Source: Parahaliea aestuarii
Lineage (GTDB): Bacteria; Pseudomonadota; Gammaproteobacteria; Pseudomonadales; Halieaceae
Direction of reading: 5' to 3'
Assembly: GCF_008064635.1 (NCBI RefSeq)
Contig: NZ_VRYZ01000003.1
Span: forward strand, 434,001-498,000
DNA: 64,000 bases
The stretch's first letter is position 1. Each line of letters starts with the position of its first letter. Shown here in pieces: positions 8,249 through 17,434 of the stretch. The position numbers and the translations under genes were made by a program. Under the pieces are notes generated by a model. It had not been told where the DNA came from. It was given only the letters and a program-made list of their open reading frames with translations, and did not search any database.

Positions 8249-8641
8249 ATGAGCCATACCCCCAGTGAATTGAAGTACGCCAGCAGCCACGAATGGGCGC
8301 GCCTCGAAGAGGATGGCAGCGTCACTGTCGGTATTACCGACCACGCCCAGGAGGCCCTGGGAGACGTGGTTTTTGTAGAACTGCCCGGTGTGGGCGATAC
8401 CCTGGCGGCGGGTGACGAAGCCGGCGTCGTGGAGTCGGTGAAGGCCGCCTCCGATATCTATGCGCCCATCGGCGGTGAAGTGATCGAGGTCAACAGCGCC
8501 CTCGAGGACGAACCCGAGACGGTCAACGCCGACCCCTACAACGACGGCTGGTTCTACAAGCTCAAGCCCGCCGATGCCGGGGAGCTGGACAAACTGCTCT
8601 CCGCCGAAGACTACCAACAGCACTGCGAAGACGAAGACTGA
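8249..8641 (+). CDS. gcvH: glycine cleavage system H protein
   Basis: Lipoyl carrier that shuttles the aminomethyl group between the P, T and L proteins of glycine cleavage (130 aa, normal length). The lipoylated lysine is K65 in ESVKAAS, within the hammerhead fold ([20 protein letters not shown] at the N-terminus). gcvT and gcvP are not in the window, so the system is split. It has its own promoter at 8159-8187. rlmI begins 32 bases downstream. Confidence 0.97.
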   Translation: MSHTPSELKYASSHEWARLEEDGSVTVGITDHAQEALGDVVFVELPGVGDTLAAGDEAGVVESVKAASDIYAPIGGEVIEVNSALEDEPETVNADPYNDGWFYKLKPADAGELDKLLSAEDYQQHCEDED

Positions 8642-8672
8642 CGGTCACCGGCGCCCCGGCGCCGGAATTTCC

Positions 8673-9860
8673 ATGACCGGACAACCTGAACTTTTCCTGC
8701 GCAAGGGCGCCGAACGCCGCCTGCGCAGTGGCCACCTGTGGGTCTACTCCAATGAAGTGGATAGCGCCCGCTCGCCGCTGGCGTCTTTCAGTGCAGGCGA
8801 CTGCGCCAGTGTGCGCGCCAGCAACGGCGCCCTGCTCGGCAGCGCCTACCTCGAGCCGAACAACCTGATCTGTGCCCGCCTCTATGCACCGGGGCGCGAG
8901 ACCGACCTGCCCGACACCTTGCATGAATCGCTGTCCACGGCCCTGGCTGGACGCGAACTGGCCTTTGAGCGCCCGTTTTACCGTCTGGTGTACGGCGACA
9001 GCGACCTTTTGCCGGGCCTGGTCGTCGACCGCTTCGACCGCTACCTGGTCGTACAACTCAACAACGCCGGTATCGAGCGCTACGAAAATGCCGTTGTCGC
9101 CGCGCTGGTTGACCTGCTGGCGCCCGACGGCATCCTGCTGCGGGCGGACAGTCGCAACCGTCGTGAACAGGGGCTGGAAGACCGCATCGCTGTGGTACAC
9201 GGTGAGGTGCCGGAGCAACTGGCGCTGGAAGAAAACGGCGTGCGCTTCCAGGCGCCGGTACACGCCGGCCAGAAAACCGGCTGGTTTTACGACCACCGCC
9301 TGGCCCGGGCGCGCCTGGCACCCTATGTGGCTGGCCGCGACGTGCTGGATGTATACAGCTACATCGGCGGCTGGGGCATCCAGGCCGCCGCTTTCGGTGC
9401 CACTGCGGTGTGCTGCCTGGACAGTTCCGCCGCGGCTCTTGACGGGGTGGAGGCGAATGCCCGCCTGAATGGTCTGCAAGACCGCGTTTCCACTCTGCAG
9501 GGCAATGCCGCTGAGGCGATGGAGGTGTTGCTGGAGGAGGGCAGGCGTTTCGATGTTGTGATCCTCGATCCGCCGGCTTTTATCCAGCGCAAGCGGGATA
9601 TCAAGAAGGGCATCAAGGCCTATCAGCGTATCAACGGGCTGGGTCTGAAGTTGCTGGCGCCGGGCGGGGTGCTGGTGTCGGGGTCGTGCTCGATGCATTT
9701 GACCCGCGCGGATCTGCTGGCGGCGGTTCAGGCGGCGGCGGTGCGCGCTGGGCGGCAGGTGCGGCTGATCGAGCAGGGGGCGCAGGGTGCGGATCATCCG
9801 ATTCATCCTGCGATTCCCGAGACGGAGTATTTGAAGGCCCTGTTTTTTCGGGTTGTTTAG
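8673..9860 (+). CDS. rlmI: 23S rRNA (cytosine-C5) methyltransferase, RlmI family
   Basis: SAM-dependent RNA methyltransferase, by homology modifying C1962 of 23S rRNA (395 aa). An N-terminal PUA-like domain (FLRKGAERRLRSGHLWVYSN) is followed by a central RlmI-specific region (YGDSDLLPGLVVDRF) and a Rossmann methyltransferase domain with DVYSYIGGWG, DPPAFIQRK and the late motif SGSCSMHL. Start 8673 was chosen because upstream in-frame codons overlap gcvH and look unconserved. The reading frame ends just before a large inverted repeat. Confidence 0.93.
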   Translation: MTGQPELFLRKGAERRLRSGHLWVYSNEVDSARSPLASFSAGDCASVRASNGALLGSAYLEPNNLICARLYAPGRETDLPDTLHESLSTALAGRELAFERPFYRLVYGDSDLLPGLVVDRFDRYLVVQLNNAGIERYENAVVAALVDLLAPDGILLRADSRNRREQGLEDRIAVVHGEVPEQLALEENGVRFQAPVHAGQKTGWFYDHRLARARLAPYVAGRDVLDVYSYIGGWGIQAAAFGATAVCCLDSSAAALDGVEANARLNGLQDRVSTLQGNAAEAMEVLLEEGRRFDVVILDPPAFIQRKRDIKKGIKAYQRINGLGLKLLAPGGVLVSGSCSMHLTRADLLAAVQAAAVRAGRQVRLIEQGAQGADHPIHPAIPETEYLKALFFRVV

Positions 9861-9870
9861 GGCGCTTCCG

Positions 9871-10149
9871 GGCGGCCCTGTGGGCCGCTGCGTCGCCGGC
9901 GATCAGGGGAGCTTCTTTTACTCCATTCCGGGACGATCGGCTGTGCTTTCCTTGGGCGATTTTTTGCTCGGTAGTTGCTGCCGGCTTCGTTGTGACCGCT
10001 GTGTGCACAGGATTTTGGGCACGCTGATCGTTCTGAAGTTCGGTAGTGCCCTTCGCGGGGGCTGGTGACGTTGTAAGGGCAGACCGCGCTCACAGCCGCC
10101 GCCCTCCAAGTCCGTAAAAGAACTCCCCTGCTCACCGTCAACGCGGGTG
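9871..10149 (-). repeat. left arm of a 0.28-kb inverted repeat
   Basis: The reverse complement of this 279-base stretch matches 10332-10609 along its whole length, at roughly four identical bases in five by eye. Identical blocks include GACTTGGAGGGCGGCGGC, GAACTTCAGAACGATCA, GTGCCCAAAATCCTGTGCAC and GATCGTCCCGGAATGGAG. Its outer end is itself a hairpin, GCGGCCC-TGT-GGGCCGC (9872-9888), which could terminate rlmI. Confidence 0.9.
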
Positions 10150-10185
10150 GGAAACCGCTCCATGGGCACTTTGCTACGATTGAAT

Positions 10186-10266
10186 GCTGAAACCGCTGAA
10201 ACCGCTGAAACCGCTGAAACCGCTGAAACCGCTGAAACTGCCGAAACTGCTGAAACCGCTGAACCC
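10186..10266. repeat. 9-bp tandem array (GCTGAAACC)n
   Basis: Nine head-to-tail units. Units 1-5 and 8 are exactly GCTGAAACC; units 6, 7 and 9 have one or two changes, and a decayed tenth follows. The unit length is a multiple of three, so every frame stays open (Ala-Glu-Thr, Leu-Lys-Pro and so on). It lies at the centre of the inverted repeat. Confidence 0.95.
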
Positions 10267-10331
10267 GCTAATTCAGCCAGTTTCGCCAAGCCCTGCCATC
10301 TCTCCATCCAAAGCCCCCAGCCTCCCGCTGG

Positions 10332-10609
10332 CACCCGCATTGACGTCGGTGGGGGAAAGCCTTTTGCGGACTTGGAGGGCGGCGGCTGTGGGCTCGGGCC
10401 TCGCTTACAGCGTCACCCGGCATCGCGAAGGGCACTGCCGAACTTCAGAACGATCAACGTGCCCAAAATCCTGTGCACTCGATGGTCATTCTAAAGCCGG
10501 CAGCAACTAACGAGGTAAAGAGAGCAGAAGGAAAACACAGCCGATCGTCCCGGAATGGAGCAAAAGACTTTCCCCCGCCGGCGGCGATGCAGCGGCCCAA
10601 AGGGCCGCC
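10332..10609 (+). repeat. right arm of the 0.28-kb inverted repeat
   Basis: 278 bases matching the reverse complement of 9871-10149. The outer end is the hairpin GCGGCCC-AAA-GGGCCGC (10592-10608). A shortened duplicate of this end, GCGATGCAGCGGCC followed by GCAAGGCCGCC, lies at 10643-10667. Confidence 0.9.
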
Positions 10610-10723
10610 AGGAACAGAGCGAAAAATTCCCCTCAGGTAGCAGCGATGCAGCGGCCGCAAGGCCGCCAACAACAGGGCCAATAGAGTTGGCCAGACCGCA
10701 GCGCCGAAAAGTCGACCAGAAGT

Positions 10724-11377
10724 CTAGCGCAGCGAAATAACCTCCCACCCCTGGGCTACCGCATAAGCCCGCAACGTCTCGTCCGGATCCACCGCCACCG
10801 GATTGTCCACCTGCTTCAACAGCGGCAGATCATTGTGCGAATCCGAATAAAACCAGGCGCCCTCCAGCGACTCCCCGTGCGCTTTACGCCAGGCCTCCAG
10901 CCGCACCACCTTGCCCTCGCCGAACGAAGGAATCCCCGTCGGCTCCCCCGTATACAGCCCGTCTACCCGCTCCGCCTCACAGGCCAGCAACTCATCGATG
11001 CCCATCGCACTCGCGATAGGGCGGGTGATGAACTCATTGGTGGCCGTCACCACCAGCAGGCGGTGGCCGCGCTGGCGGTGATCCTCTACCAGGGCGCGGG
11101 CGGCGGGGAGCATGATGGGTTCTATCACGCTGCGCATAAAGTCCGCGTGCCAGGCAGCCAGCTCCGCCGGATCGCGGCCGGCGAGGGGGGCCAGGGCGAA
11201 GCGCAGGTAGGCCTGGATATCCAGCTGTCCGGACTGGTAGTCGCGATAGAACTGCTCGTTGCGTTCGGCGAATTCAGCGCTGTCCACCAGGCCGCGGTCA
11301 CAGACGAAGCAGCCCCACAGGTGGTCGCTGTCGCCGCCGATCAGCGTGTTGTCGAGGTCGAAAATGGCTAGTGTCAC
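10724..11377 (-). CDS. HAD-superfamily phosphatase (subfamily IB, SerB-like)
   Basis: 217-aa cytosolic phosphohydrolase. The nucleophile motif is FDLDNTLI with D7 and D9, motif II is VVTATN near residue 115, and motif IV is YSDSHNDLPLL near 180, all intact. The helical cap between residues 15 and 90 marks subclass IB. The gene is divergent from rppH-ptsP, as in Pseudomonas (the PA0335-PA0337 order). The substrate is unknown; phosphoserine- or histidinol-phosphate-like compounds are usual for this subfamily. Confidence 0.88.
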   Translation of the reverse strand: MTLAIFDLDNTLIGGDSDHLWGCFVCDRGLVDSAEFAERNEQFYRDYQSGQLDIQAYLRFALAPLAGRDPAELAAWHADFMRSVIEPIMLPAARALVEDHRQRGHRLLVVTATNEFITRPIASAMGIDELLACEAERVDGLYTGEPTGIPSFGEGKVVRLEAWRKAHGESLEGAWFYSDSHNDLPLLKQVDNPVAVDPDETLRAYAVAQGWEVISLR

Positions 11378-11478
11378 TGGGCTCTCCTGCTCTGCGGCGC
11401 AGGATAGCGGGGGCTGGCGGCGCTGTAAAACACGGCGTGCGGGCCGTTTCTCAGGCGCCGGAAAGTGTGGAACAATAG

Positions 11479-11500
11479 CCGGCCCAATATAAAAGGCCGG
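11479..11500. promoter_or_regulatory. GC hairpin before the rppH GTG start
   Basis: CCGGCC (11479-11484) and GGCCGG (11495-11500) form a perfect 6-bp stem with a 10-base A/T-rich loop, ending 8 bases before the rppH start codon. It could lower translation initiation of rppH. No function is proven. Confidence 0.35.
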
Positions 11501-11508
11501 TAACCAGG

Positions 11509-12009
11509 GTGATCGATTCAGAAGGCTTCCGCCCCAACGTGGGGATCATGCTCGCCAACCGCGAAGGCCGCCTGCTGTGGGCGCGTCGTATCGGCGGTAA
11601 GGATGCCTGGCAGTTCCCCCAGGGGGGCATCAATAGGGGCGAGTCGGCCGAGGATGCTCTGTTCCGCGAATTGTGGGAGGAAGTCGGCTTGAAACCGGAG
11701 GCGGTGGAAATCCTCGGCGCCACCCGGGGCTGGCTGCGCTACCGTCTGCCCAAGCGCTTCATTCGCCGCGGTCAGCAGCCCCTGTGCATCGGGCAGAAGC
11801 AGAAGTGGTTCCTGTTGAGAATGCTGGCCGATGACACCGCCGTGCAGCTGGACTGCAACGAGAAACCGGAGTTCGATCACTGGGAGTGGGTCAGCTACTG
11901 GTACCCGCTGGATCAGGTGGTGCCCTTCAAGCGCGAGGTCTACCGGCGGGCACTGAAAGAAATGGCCCAGGTGGTGGGGCGCCGAATACAGCAGCCGGCG
12001 GGACTCTAA
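11509..12009 (+). CDS. rppH: RNA pyrophosphohydrolase (RppH)
   Basis: Nudix hydrolase that removes pyrophosphate from 5'-triphosphate mRNA ends, opening them to RNase E decay (166 aa). The Nudix box runs over residues 39-61 with [12 protein letters not shown] and RELWEEVG. The N-terminus [13 protein letters not shown] matches E. coli RppH (MIDDDGYRPNVG), which fixes the GTG at 11509 as the start. The stop TAA is followed immediately by the ptsP ATG, and this rppH-ptsP pairing is widely conserved. Confidence 0.96.
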   Translation: MIDSEGFRPNVGIMLANREGRLLWARRIGGKDAWQFPQGGINRGESAEDALFRELWEEVGLKPEAVEILGATRGWLRYRLPKRFIRRGQQPLCIGQKQKWFLLRMLADDTAVQLDCNEKPEFDHWEWVSYWYPLDQVVPFKREVYRRALKEMAQVVGRRIQQPAGL

Positions 12010-14271
12010 ATGCTCGAAACCCTGCGCCAGATTGTCCAGGAAGTAAACGCTGCCGAGGGTCTGAACGAAGCTCTGGACATTATTGTGCGCCGGGTGCGCG
12101 ACGCCATGGGTACCGAGGTCTGCAGCGTGTATATGCGCGACCCGGTGAGCAATCGCTATGTCTTCCGCGCCACGGAGGGCCTGAACAAGAGCCTGGTGGG
12201 CCAGGCCAGCCTCGCCTCCGGCGAAGGCCTGGTGGGGCTGGTGGCGGAGCGCGAGGAGCCGGTCAACCTCGAAGACGCAGAGACACACCCGGCCTTCCAG
12301 TTCCTGCAGGACATCGGCGAAGAGGCCTTCCACGCCTTTCTCGGTGTGCCCATTATCCACCAGCGCGACGTGTTGGGGGTGTTGGTGGTGCAGCAGGCCC
12401 AGCGCCGCCGTTTCGACGAGGACGACGAAGCCTTCCTGGTGACCATGTCAGCCCAGCTGGCGGGGGTGATCGCCCACGCCCAGGTGACCGGGGCCTTGCA
12501 GGAGGAATTGCTGGACGGCGCCGGGCCTGCGCGGATCAACGGTATCCCCGGGGCGCCCGGCATCGCCATCGGCACCGTGGTGGTGGTGTCCCCGGGGGCG
12601 GATCTCTACGCCGTGCCCAGGCGTATGGTCAACAATCGCCGCGCCGAGCTGCGCGCCTTCCGCCAGGCCCTGGCTGCGGTGCAGGGCGATATCCGCGCGG
12701 TGTCAGACAATTTGCGCGGCGAAATGAGCGCGGAAGATCACGCCCTGTTTGATGTCTATCTCGGCATCCTGGACGACTCCGCCATCGGCGGTGAGGTGGC
12801 GGCCCTGATCAAGGCGGGTCACTGGGCCCAGGGGGCGCTGAGTCAGGTGATGATCCGGCATATTCGCCACTTCGAGCGCATGGAGCACAGTTACCTGCGT
12901 GAGCGGGCGGTGGATGTGAAGGACCTCGGCACCCGGGTGCTGTCCTACCTGCAGGCCAACGACCCGGATCGCGAGCAGGACTATCCCGAGCAGTGCATCC
13001 TGGTGGGAGAAGAGCTCACTGCCTCGGTGCTGGGCGAGGTGCCGCGGGAACAGCTCGCCGGCCTGATTTCGGTGCGCGGCTCGGGTAACTCCCACGTCGC
13101 CATCCTGGCCCGGGCCATGGGCATTCCCACGGTGATGGGGGCGGTGGATCTGCCCTATACCCGCCTGCAGGACCGGGAAGTGATCGTCGACGGCTACCAG
13201 GGCGCCGTGCATCTCAACCCGGCACCGGAAGTGCGCCAGCGCTTCCTGGACCTGCTGGATGAGGACCGGGCGATCAACAAGGATCTGGAAGCCCTGCGCG
13301 ACCTGCCCTGCGAAACGCTCGATGGCCACCGTTTGCCGCTGTGGGTAAACACCGGGCTGATGGTGGATGTGGGGCGCTCTCTGGAGCAGGGCGCGGAAGG
13401 GGTGGGACTGTATCGCACCGAGGTGCCCTTCCTGCTGCGCGACCGTTTCCCCTCGGAGGAGGAGCAGCGCCAGATATACCGCGAGCAGCTGCAGGCCTTC
13501 GCCCCCCGTCCGGTGACTATGCGCACCCTGGATATCGGCGGCGACAAGGCGCTGCCCTATTTCCCCATTGATGAGGACAACCCCTTCCTCGGCTGGCGCG
13601 GCATCCGGGTGACTCTCGACCACCCCGAGATTTTCCTGGCCCAGGTGCGGGCCATGCTGAAGGCCAACGAGGGGCTGGGCAATCTGCGCATCATGCTGCC
13701 CATGGTCAGCAATATCGCCGAACTGGAAGAGGCCCTGACGCTGATTCGACGCAGTCACCGCGAGCTGCAGCAGGAGGGCTTTTTTGGCGACCTGCCGCCC
13801 ATCGGGGTGATGGTGGAAGTCCCCTCCGCGGTGTACCAGGCCCGGGCGCTGGCGCGGCGGGTGGATTTTCTGTCGGTCGGCAGCAACGATCTGACCCAGT
13901 ATCTGCTGGCGGTGGATCGCAATAACTCGCGGGTGGCGGATCTCTACCACTCCTTCCATCCGGCGGTGCTGCACGCCCTGAACCTGGTGGCCGAGGCGGG
14001 GCGCTGCGAAGGCAAGCCGGTCGGGATCTGCGGCGAACTGGCTGGCGACCCGATCGGGGCCGTGTTGATGCTCGCCATGGGTTACAACGTGCTGTCGATG
14101 AATGCCACCAGCCTGCCGCGGGTCAAGCAGACGCTGCGCAAGCTGACCTACACCAGGGCCTGCGAGGTGCTGGCGGAAGTGATGGAGATGGAGGACGCGG
14201 CGGCCATTACCCGGCGTCTGGACGCCCTGATGGTCGAGAGCGGCCTGGAAAAATTCAGCCGCGCGCGCTGA
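12010..14271 (+). CDS. ptsP: phosphoenolpyruvate-protein phosphotransferase PtsP (EI-Ntr)
   Basis: First enzyme of the nitrogen-related PTS; it passes phosphate from PEP to NPr and on to EIIA-Ntr (753 aa). It has a GAF domain at residues 1-160, the EI N-terminal domain at about 175-395 with the phospho-histidine H362 in GNSHVAILARAMGIP, and a PEP-binding TIM barrel at about 420-740 (TLDIGGDKALPY, VGSNDLTQYLLAVDR, GICGELAGD). It starts directly after rppH. NPr and EIIA-Ntr are not in the window. Confidence 0.96.
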   Translation: MLETLRQIVQEVNAAEGLNEALDIIVRRVRDAMGTEVCSVYMRDPVSNRYVFRATEGLNKSLVGQASLASGEGLVGLVAEREEPVNLEDAETHPAFQFLQDIGEEAFHAFLGVPIIHQRDVLGVLVVQQAQRRRFDEDDEAFLVTMSAQLAGVIAHAQVTGALQEELLDGAGPARINGIPGAPGIAIGTVVVVSPGADLYAVPRRMVNNRRAELRAFRQALAAVQGDIRAVSDNLRGEMSAEDHALFDVYLGILDDSAIGGEVAALIKAGHWAQGALSQVMIRHIRHFERMEHSYLRERAVDVKDLGTRVLSYLQANDPDREQDYPEQCILVGEELTASVLGEVPREQLAGLISVRGSGNSHVAILARAMGIPTVMGAVDLPYTRLQDREVIVDGYQGAVHLNPAPEVRQRFLDLLDEDRAINKDLEALRDLPCETLDGHRLPLWVNTGLMVDVGRSLEQGAEGVGLYRTEVPFLLRDRFPSEEEQRQIYREQLQAFAPRPVTMRTLDIGGDKALPYFPIDEDNPFLGWRGIRVTLDHPEIFLAQVRAMLKANEGLGNLRIMLPMVSNIAELEEALTLIRRSHRELQQEGFFGDLPPIGVMVEVPSAVYQARALARRVDFLSVGSNDLTQYLLAVDRNNSRVADLYHSFHPAVLHALNLVAEAGRCEGKPVGICGELAGDPIGAVLMLAMGYNVLSMNATSLPRVKQTLRKLTYTRACEVLAEVMEMEDAAAITRRLDALMVESGLEKFSRAR

Positions 14272-14280
14272 GCGCGCGGC
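14258..14280 (+). terminator. GC-rich hairpin at the ptsP 3' end
   Basis: GCCGCGCGC (14258-14266) pairs with GCGCGCGGC (14272-14280) across a 5-base loop. The stem overlaps the ptsP stop codon. The following T-run is short (GGCTTTC), so it may act as a terminator for either convergent gene or only as a 3' stabiliser. Confidence 0.5.
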
Positions 14281-14285
14281 GGCTT

Positions 14286-15056
14286 TCAACCCAGTGGAAA
14301 GTGCTCCCGGCGCACGCCGCTTTGGCGGCCGCCGGCATCGTAGCTCGTTTCGCGCCAGTCCACCGCGCCGTCGCCGCTGACGGTCAGGGTGGTGCTGGAG
14401 CGGGTGCCATAGGCGCCGGCGCAGATAAACTGGGCGGACAGCTGGCGATCCATGGCCTCGCCCAGTCCCAGCGGTGCCAGGGCGGCCGTATCGGCCAGGC
14501 GACGATCCTGAACGACCTCCAGCAGCGCGCCGTGATCAATGTCGCCGCTTTTTTCCAGCAGGGCGCGCAGGCGCGCCTTGCCCAGTTCGACCTTGGGCCA
14601 GGGGGTGTCGAGGCTGGCATTGCTGAGTCCGTAGATGCCCGCTTCGAGCTCGCGCTGGCCGCCGCCGTTGGCGTTGCTCCAGTACCACAGTGTTGTACGG
14701 TCACCGAACAAAAGGTTGAAGCCGGCGTACTGCGCCGCCTGCCCGCTCTGCCGGGCGAGCCATGCCGGCGCTGGCTCGGCGCTATCCAGCCAGTCCAGTG
14801 GCAGCTCGCCGCGGGAGCGCGGCGCCGGGGTGCTGCGGGCCGGGTCGCGGAAATTGGTGATGGCGGCAAAGCGCCCGCCGCGCGTAATGCCCATCCAGGT
14901 ACCGCCGGCCTGGAGGTCGCGCCCCGCCAGCAGGTCGGGCCGCTCGCGCCAGAACCCGGCGGCGGCCGTAGGGCGGGCGTGGAATTCGTCCCGGTTGGCC
15001 GCCATCAGCAGTGGGTAGCGGGGGTGGGTGCGGTAGGCGAAGATAATCAGGCACAT
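14286..15056 (-). CDS. TANGO2/NRDE family protein
   Basis: 256-aa protein of the Ntn-hydrolase-like NRDE (TANGO2) family. It begins MCLIIFAYRTHPRYPLLMAA with the diagnostic NRDE motif at residues 21-24, and Cys2 would be exposed as a nucleophile after Met removal. Other family blocks are GRDLQAGGTWMGITRGG and YGLSNASLDTPWPK. Human TANGO2 has been linked to haem and lipid handling, but bacterial roles are unsettled. It converges on ptsP with a 14-base gap and is followed upstream, on the other strand, by lgt. Confidence 0.9.
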   Translation of the reverse strand: MCLIIFAYRTHPRYPLLMAANRDEFHARPTAAAGFWRERPDLLAGRDLQAGGTWMGITRGGRFAAITNFRDPARSTPAPRSRGELPLDWLDSAEPAPAWLARQSGQAAQYAGFNLLFGDRTTLWYWSNANGGGQRELEAGIYGLSNASLDTPWPKVELGKARLRALLEKSGDIDHGALLEVVQDRRLADTAALAPLGLGEAMDRQLSAQFICAGAYGTRSSTTLTVSGDGAVDWRETSYDAGGRQSGVRREHFPLG

Positions 15057-15213
15057 GGGGCCATGCTATTGAGCGGGCGATCAAATAGCCATCCCCGCCG
15101 CTTTGGTCGCCCGCCCCGCTTGGCGATTGAGTATCCACTCCCGCTGGCCGATAATGGCCGCCGAGTTTGCGGCGGCCCGCCCGCCCTTTCATCCACCTGC
15201 CCCTGCGAGCCCC

Positions 15214-16026
15214 ATGCTGCCCTATCCCGAGATCGATCCCGTCGCCTTTTCCATCGGTCCCGCAAAAGTGCACTGGTATGGCCTCGCCTACCTGACCGGC
15301 CTGGCATTCGCCTGGTGGCTTGCGGTGCGGCGCAGCGCCCGCCCCGACAGTCCGGTGAGTCGCGAGCAGGTCGATGACCTGATTTTCTACGGTGCCCTTG
15401 GCGTGGTGCTCGGGGGGCGCTTCGGCTATGCCCTGTTCTACGGCACCGAGCAGTGGATGGCGGACCCCACCTGGCTGCTGCGGGTGTGGCAGGGCGGCAT
15501 GTCTTTCCACGGTGGATTCCTCGGTGTGCTGCTGGCCATGTTCCTCTACGCTCGCCGCCACCGTATCGTGTTCGGCTCGCTGATGGACTTTGTGGCGCCG
15601 CTGGTGCCGGTGGGGCTGGGGCTCGGTCGTCTTGGCAACTTTATCGGCCAGGAACTGTGGGGGCGGGCTGCCGACGTGCCCTGGGCCATGGTGTTTCCGA
15701 AGGATCCACTGCAGTTGGCCCGCCATCCTTCCCAGCTCTACCAGTTCGCCCTGGAGGGGGTGGTGTTGTTCATCATTCTTATCCTTTACTCTGCCAGACC
15801 GCGGCCGGCCTGGGCGGTATCGGGTGTGTTCTCCCTCTCCTACGGCTGCCTGCGCTTTTTCTCGGAATTCTTTCGCGAGCCGGACGCCCACCTGGGCTTC
15901 CAGGCCTTTGGCTGGGTGACCCGGGGGCAGATCCTCTGCCTGCCGATGATCGGTCTCGGCCTGTTTCTGTTGTGGTATGCCCATCGCCAGGGCGCCGCCT
16001 CGCCAGCCAAGGACGCCCGCCCATGA
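15214..16026 (+). CDS. lgt: prolipoprotein diacylglyceryl transferase
   Basis: Inner-membrane enzyme that transfers diacylglycerol from phosphatidylglycerol to the lipobox cysteine of prolipoproteins (270 aa, about seven membrane segments). The signature [14 protein letters not shown] is at residues 138-151 and the essential HGG at 99-101. The ATG at 15214 gives the usual N-terminus ([23 protein letters not shown] is split around the first membrane segment); longer frames upstream lack conservation. The stop overlaps the thyA ATG (ATGA). It serves the many lipoproteins encoded further along the window. Confidence 0.96.
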   Translation: MLPYPEIDPVAFSIGPAKVHWYGLAYLTGLAFAWWLAVRRSARPDSPVSREQVDDLIFYGALGVVLGGRFGYALFYGTEQWMADPTWLLRVWQGGMSFHGGFLGVLLAMFLYARRHRIVFGSLMDFVAPLVPVGLGLGRLGNFIGQELWGRAADVPWAMVFPKDPLQLARHPSQLYQFALEGVVLFIILILYSARPRPAWAVSGVFSLSYGCLRFFSEFFREPDAHLGFQAFGWVTRGQILCLPMIGLGLFLLWYAHRQGAASPAKDARP

Positions 16027-16856
16027 AGCAGTATCTGGACCTGTTGCAGGACATTCTCGACCACGGCCATCGCAAGGACGATCGCACCGGCACCGGCACC
16101 CTGTCCGTCTTTGCCCGCCAGTTCCGCCACGACCTGGCGGACGGCTTTCCCCTGCTGACCACCAAGAAGCTGCATTTCAAAAGTATTGCCAATGAACTGA
16201 TCTGGTTTCTCAGGGGCGACACCAACACCCGCTGGCTGAAGGAGAACGGGGTCAGCATCTGGGACGAGTGGGCCACCGAGAGCGGTGACCTGGGGCCGCT
16301 TTATGGCGCCCAGTGGACGGCCTGGCCGACCCGCGACGGCGGCCACATCAACCAGATTGACTATGTGGTGGACTGCCTGCGCAACAAACCCGACAGCCGC
16401 CGTATTCTGTTTCACGGCTGGAATGTAGAGTACCTGCCCGACGAGTCCATGAGCCCGCAGGACAATGTGCGCGCCGGGCGCATGGCCCTGCCGCCCTGCC
16501 ACCTGCTGTACCAGTTTTACGTGGCCGGCGGGCGCCTGTCGGCCCAGCTCTATATACGCTCCTCCGACTCCTTCCTCGGGCTGCCCTACAACACCGCCAG
16601 CCTGGCGCTGCTGGTGCACATGCTGGCCCAGCAGTGCGAGCTGGTGCCCGGGGGGATCGTGATCACAACGGGTGACTCCCACATCTACAGCAACCATATG
16701 GAGCAGGTGCACGAGCAGCTGTCGCGCGCTCCCCGCGCACTGCCGCGGCTGGAAATCCTGCGCCGGCCGAACAGCATCTACGACTACCGTTTCGAGGATT
16801 TCGCCGTCCATGGCTACGACGCCCACGCCAGCATCCCGGCGCCGGTGGCGGTGTGA
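16023..16856 (+). CDS. thyA: thymidylate synthase
   Basis: Makes dTMP from dUMP using 5,10-methylene-THF, releasing dihydrofolate (277 aa). The catalytic cysteine is C159 in ALPPCH, the N-terminal [10 protein letters not shown] loop binds phosphate, and the C-terminal tail ends APVAV as in ThyA. It overlaps lgt by 4 bases and the next gene, folA, by 4 bases (GTGA). ThyA's product is the substrate of FolA, which explains the coupling. Confidence 0.97.
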   Translation: MKQYLDLLQDILDHGHRKDDRTGTGTLSVFARQFRHDLADGFPLLTTKKLHFKSIANELIWFLRGDTNTRWLKENGVSIWDEWATESGDLGPLYGAQWTAWPTRDGGHINQIDYVVDCLRNKPDSRRILFHGWNVEYLPDESMSPQDNVRAGRMALPPCHLLYQFYVAGGRLSAQLYIRSSDSFLGLPYNTASLALLVHMLAQQCELVPGGIVITTGDSHIYSNHMEQVHEQLSRAPRALPRLEILRRPNSIYDYRFEDFAVHGYDAHASIPAPVAV

Positions 16857-17380
16857 GCGCAGTGGGGCTCGGGGTTATCGTGGCGGTGGCCGACAACGGC
16901 GTGGTGGGGCGGGATAACGCCCTGCCGTGGCACCTGCCGGGGGATCTGGCCTGGTTCAAGCGCAACACCCTGGGCAAGCCGGTGATCATGGGGCGGCGCA
17001 CCTGGGAGTCTATCGGGCGCCCCCTGCCGGGACGCCTCAATATCGTGGTCAGTCGCAACCCGGACTACTGCGCCGACGGTGCGACAGTGACCGGTTCGCT
17101 GCAGTCCGCGCTGGCGCTGGGGCGGGCACGAGCCGCCTCAGACGGGGCTGAGGAGGTGATGGTGATCGGCGGTCCGGGGCTTTACGCCGAGGCGCTGCCT
17201 CTGGCCGACCGCTTCTATGTTACCGAAGTGCACGCCGAGGTGGCGGGGGATGCCGTGCTGCCACCGGTAGACTGGAGCGCCTGGCGGGAGATATCCCGGG
17301 AGCGGCAGAAGGCGGCCAACTCCGCCAGCTACGACTACAGTTTCGTGGTGTTTGAGCGTACACAGGCTAATAGTCGTTAG
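16853..17380 (+). CDS. folA: dihydrofolate reductase
   Basis: NADPH-dependent reduction of dihydrofolate to tetrahydrofolate (175 aa). The family pattern is clear: [19 protein letters not shown] with proton-donor D31, then [20 protein letters not shown], and [11 protein letters not shown] near 102 for the cofactor. The GTG start overlaps the thyA stop (GTGA). It is last in lgt-thyA-folA. Confidence 0.96.
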   Translation: MSAVGLGVIVAVADNGVVGRDNALPWHLPGDLAWFKRNTLGKPVIMGRRTWESIGRPLPGRLNIVVSRNPDYCADGATVTGSLQSALALGRARAASDGAEEVMVIGGPGLYAEALPLADRFYVTEVHAEVAGDAVLPPVDWSAWREISRERQKAANSASYDYSFVVFERTQANSR

Positions 17381-17383
17381 CCG

Positions 17384-17402
17384 GAGGGGGGTGTTTCCCC
17401 TC
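17384..17402 (+). terminator. weak hairpin after folA
   Basis: GAGGGG (17384-17389) and CCCCTC (17397-17402) pair across a 7-base loop, a few bases after the folA stop. Only a mixed A/T stretch follows. Confidence 0.4.
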
Positions 17403-17434
17403 AATTGTGTTACTTTGGCTGCAGAAACAATTTA

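Larger units (their letters stand above)
9861..10723. other. 863-base gene-free convergent gap
   Basis: No convincing gene lies between rlmI (+) and the HAD hydrolase (-), both of which read into the gap. It holds a long imperfect inverted repeat (arms 9871-10149 and 10332-10609) around a 182-base centre with a 9-bp tandem array. A third, partial copy of the outer end lies at 10640-10673. Frames open across parts of it are explained by the repeats. Confidence 0.85.

Noticed and set aside
9918-10494. Long ORFs with AVSAVSAVS or AETAETAET runs and a shared LPNFRTI.VPKILC tail in both arms
   Set aside because: They follow from the 9-bp array and the inverted repeat. The codon changes between arms are mixed (many non-synonymous), with no ribosome site, so they are not called genes.
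10491-10748. ORFs across the right repeat arm toward the HAD gene
   Set aside because: They lie in repeat sequence, overlap the HAD 3' end and lack conservation signals.
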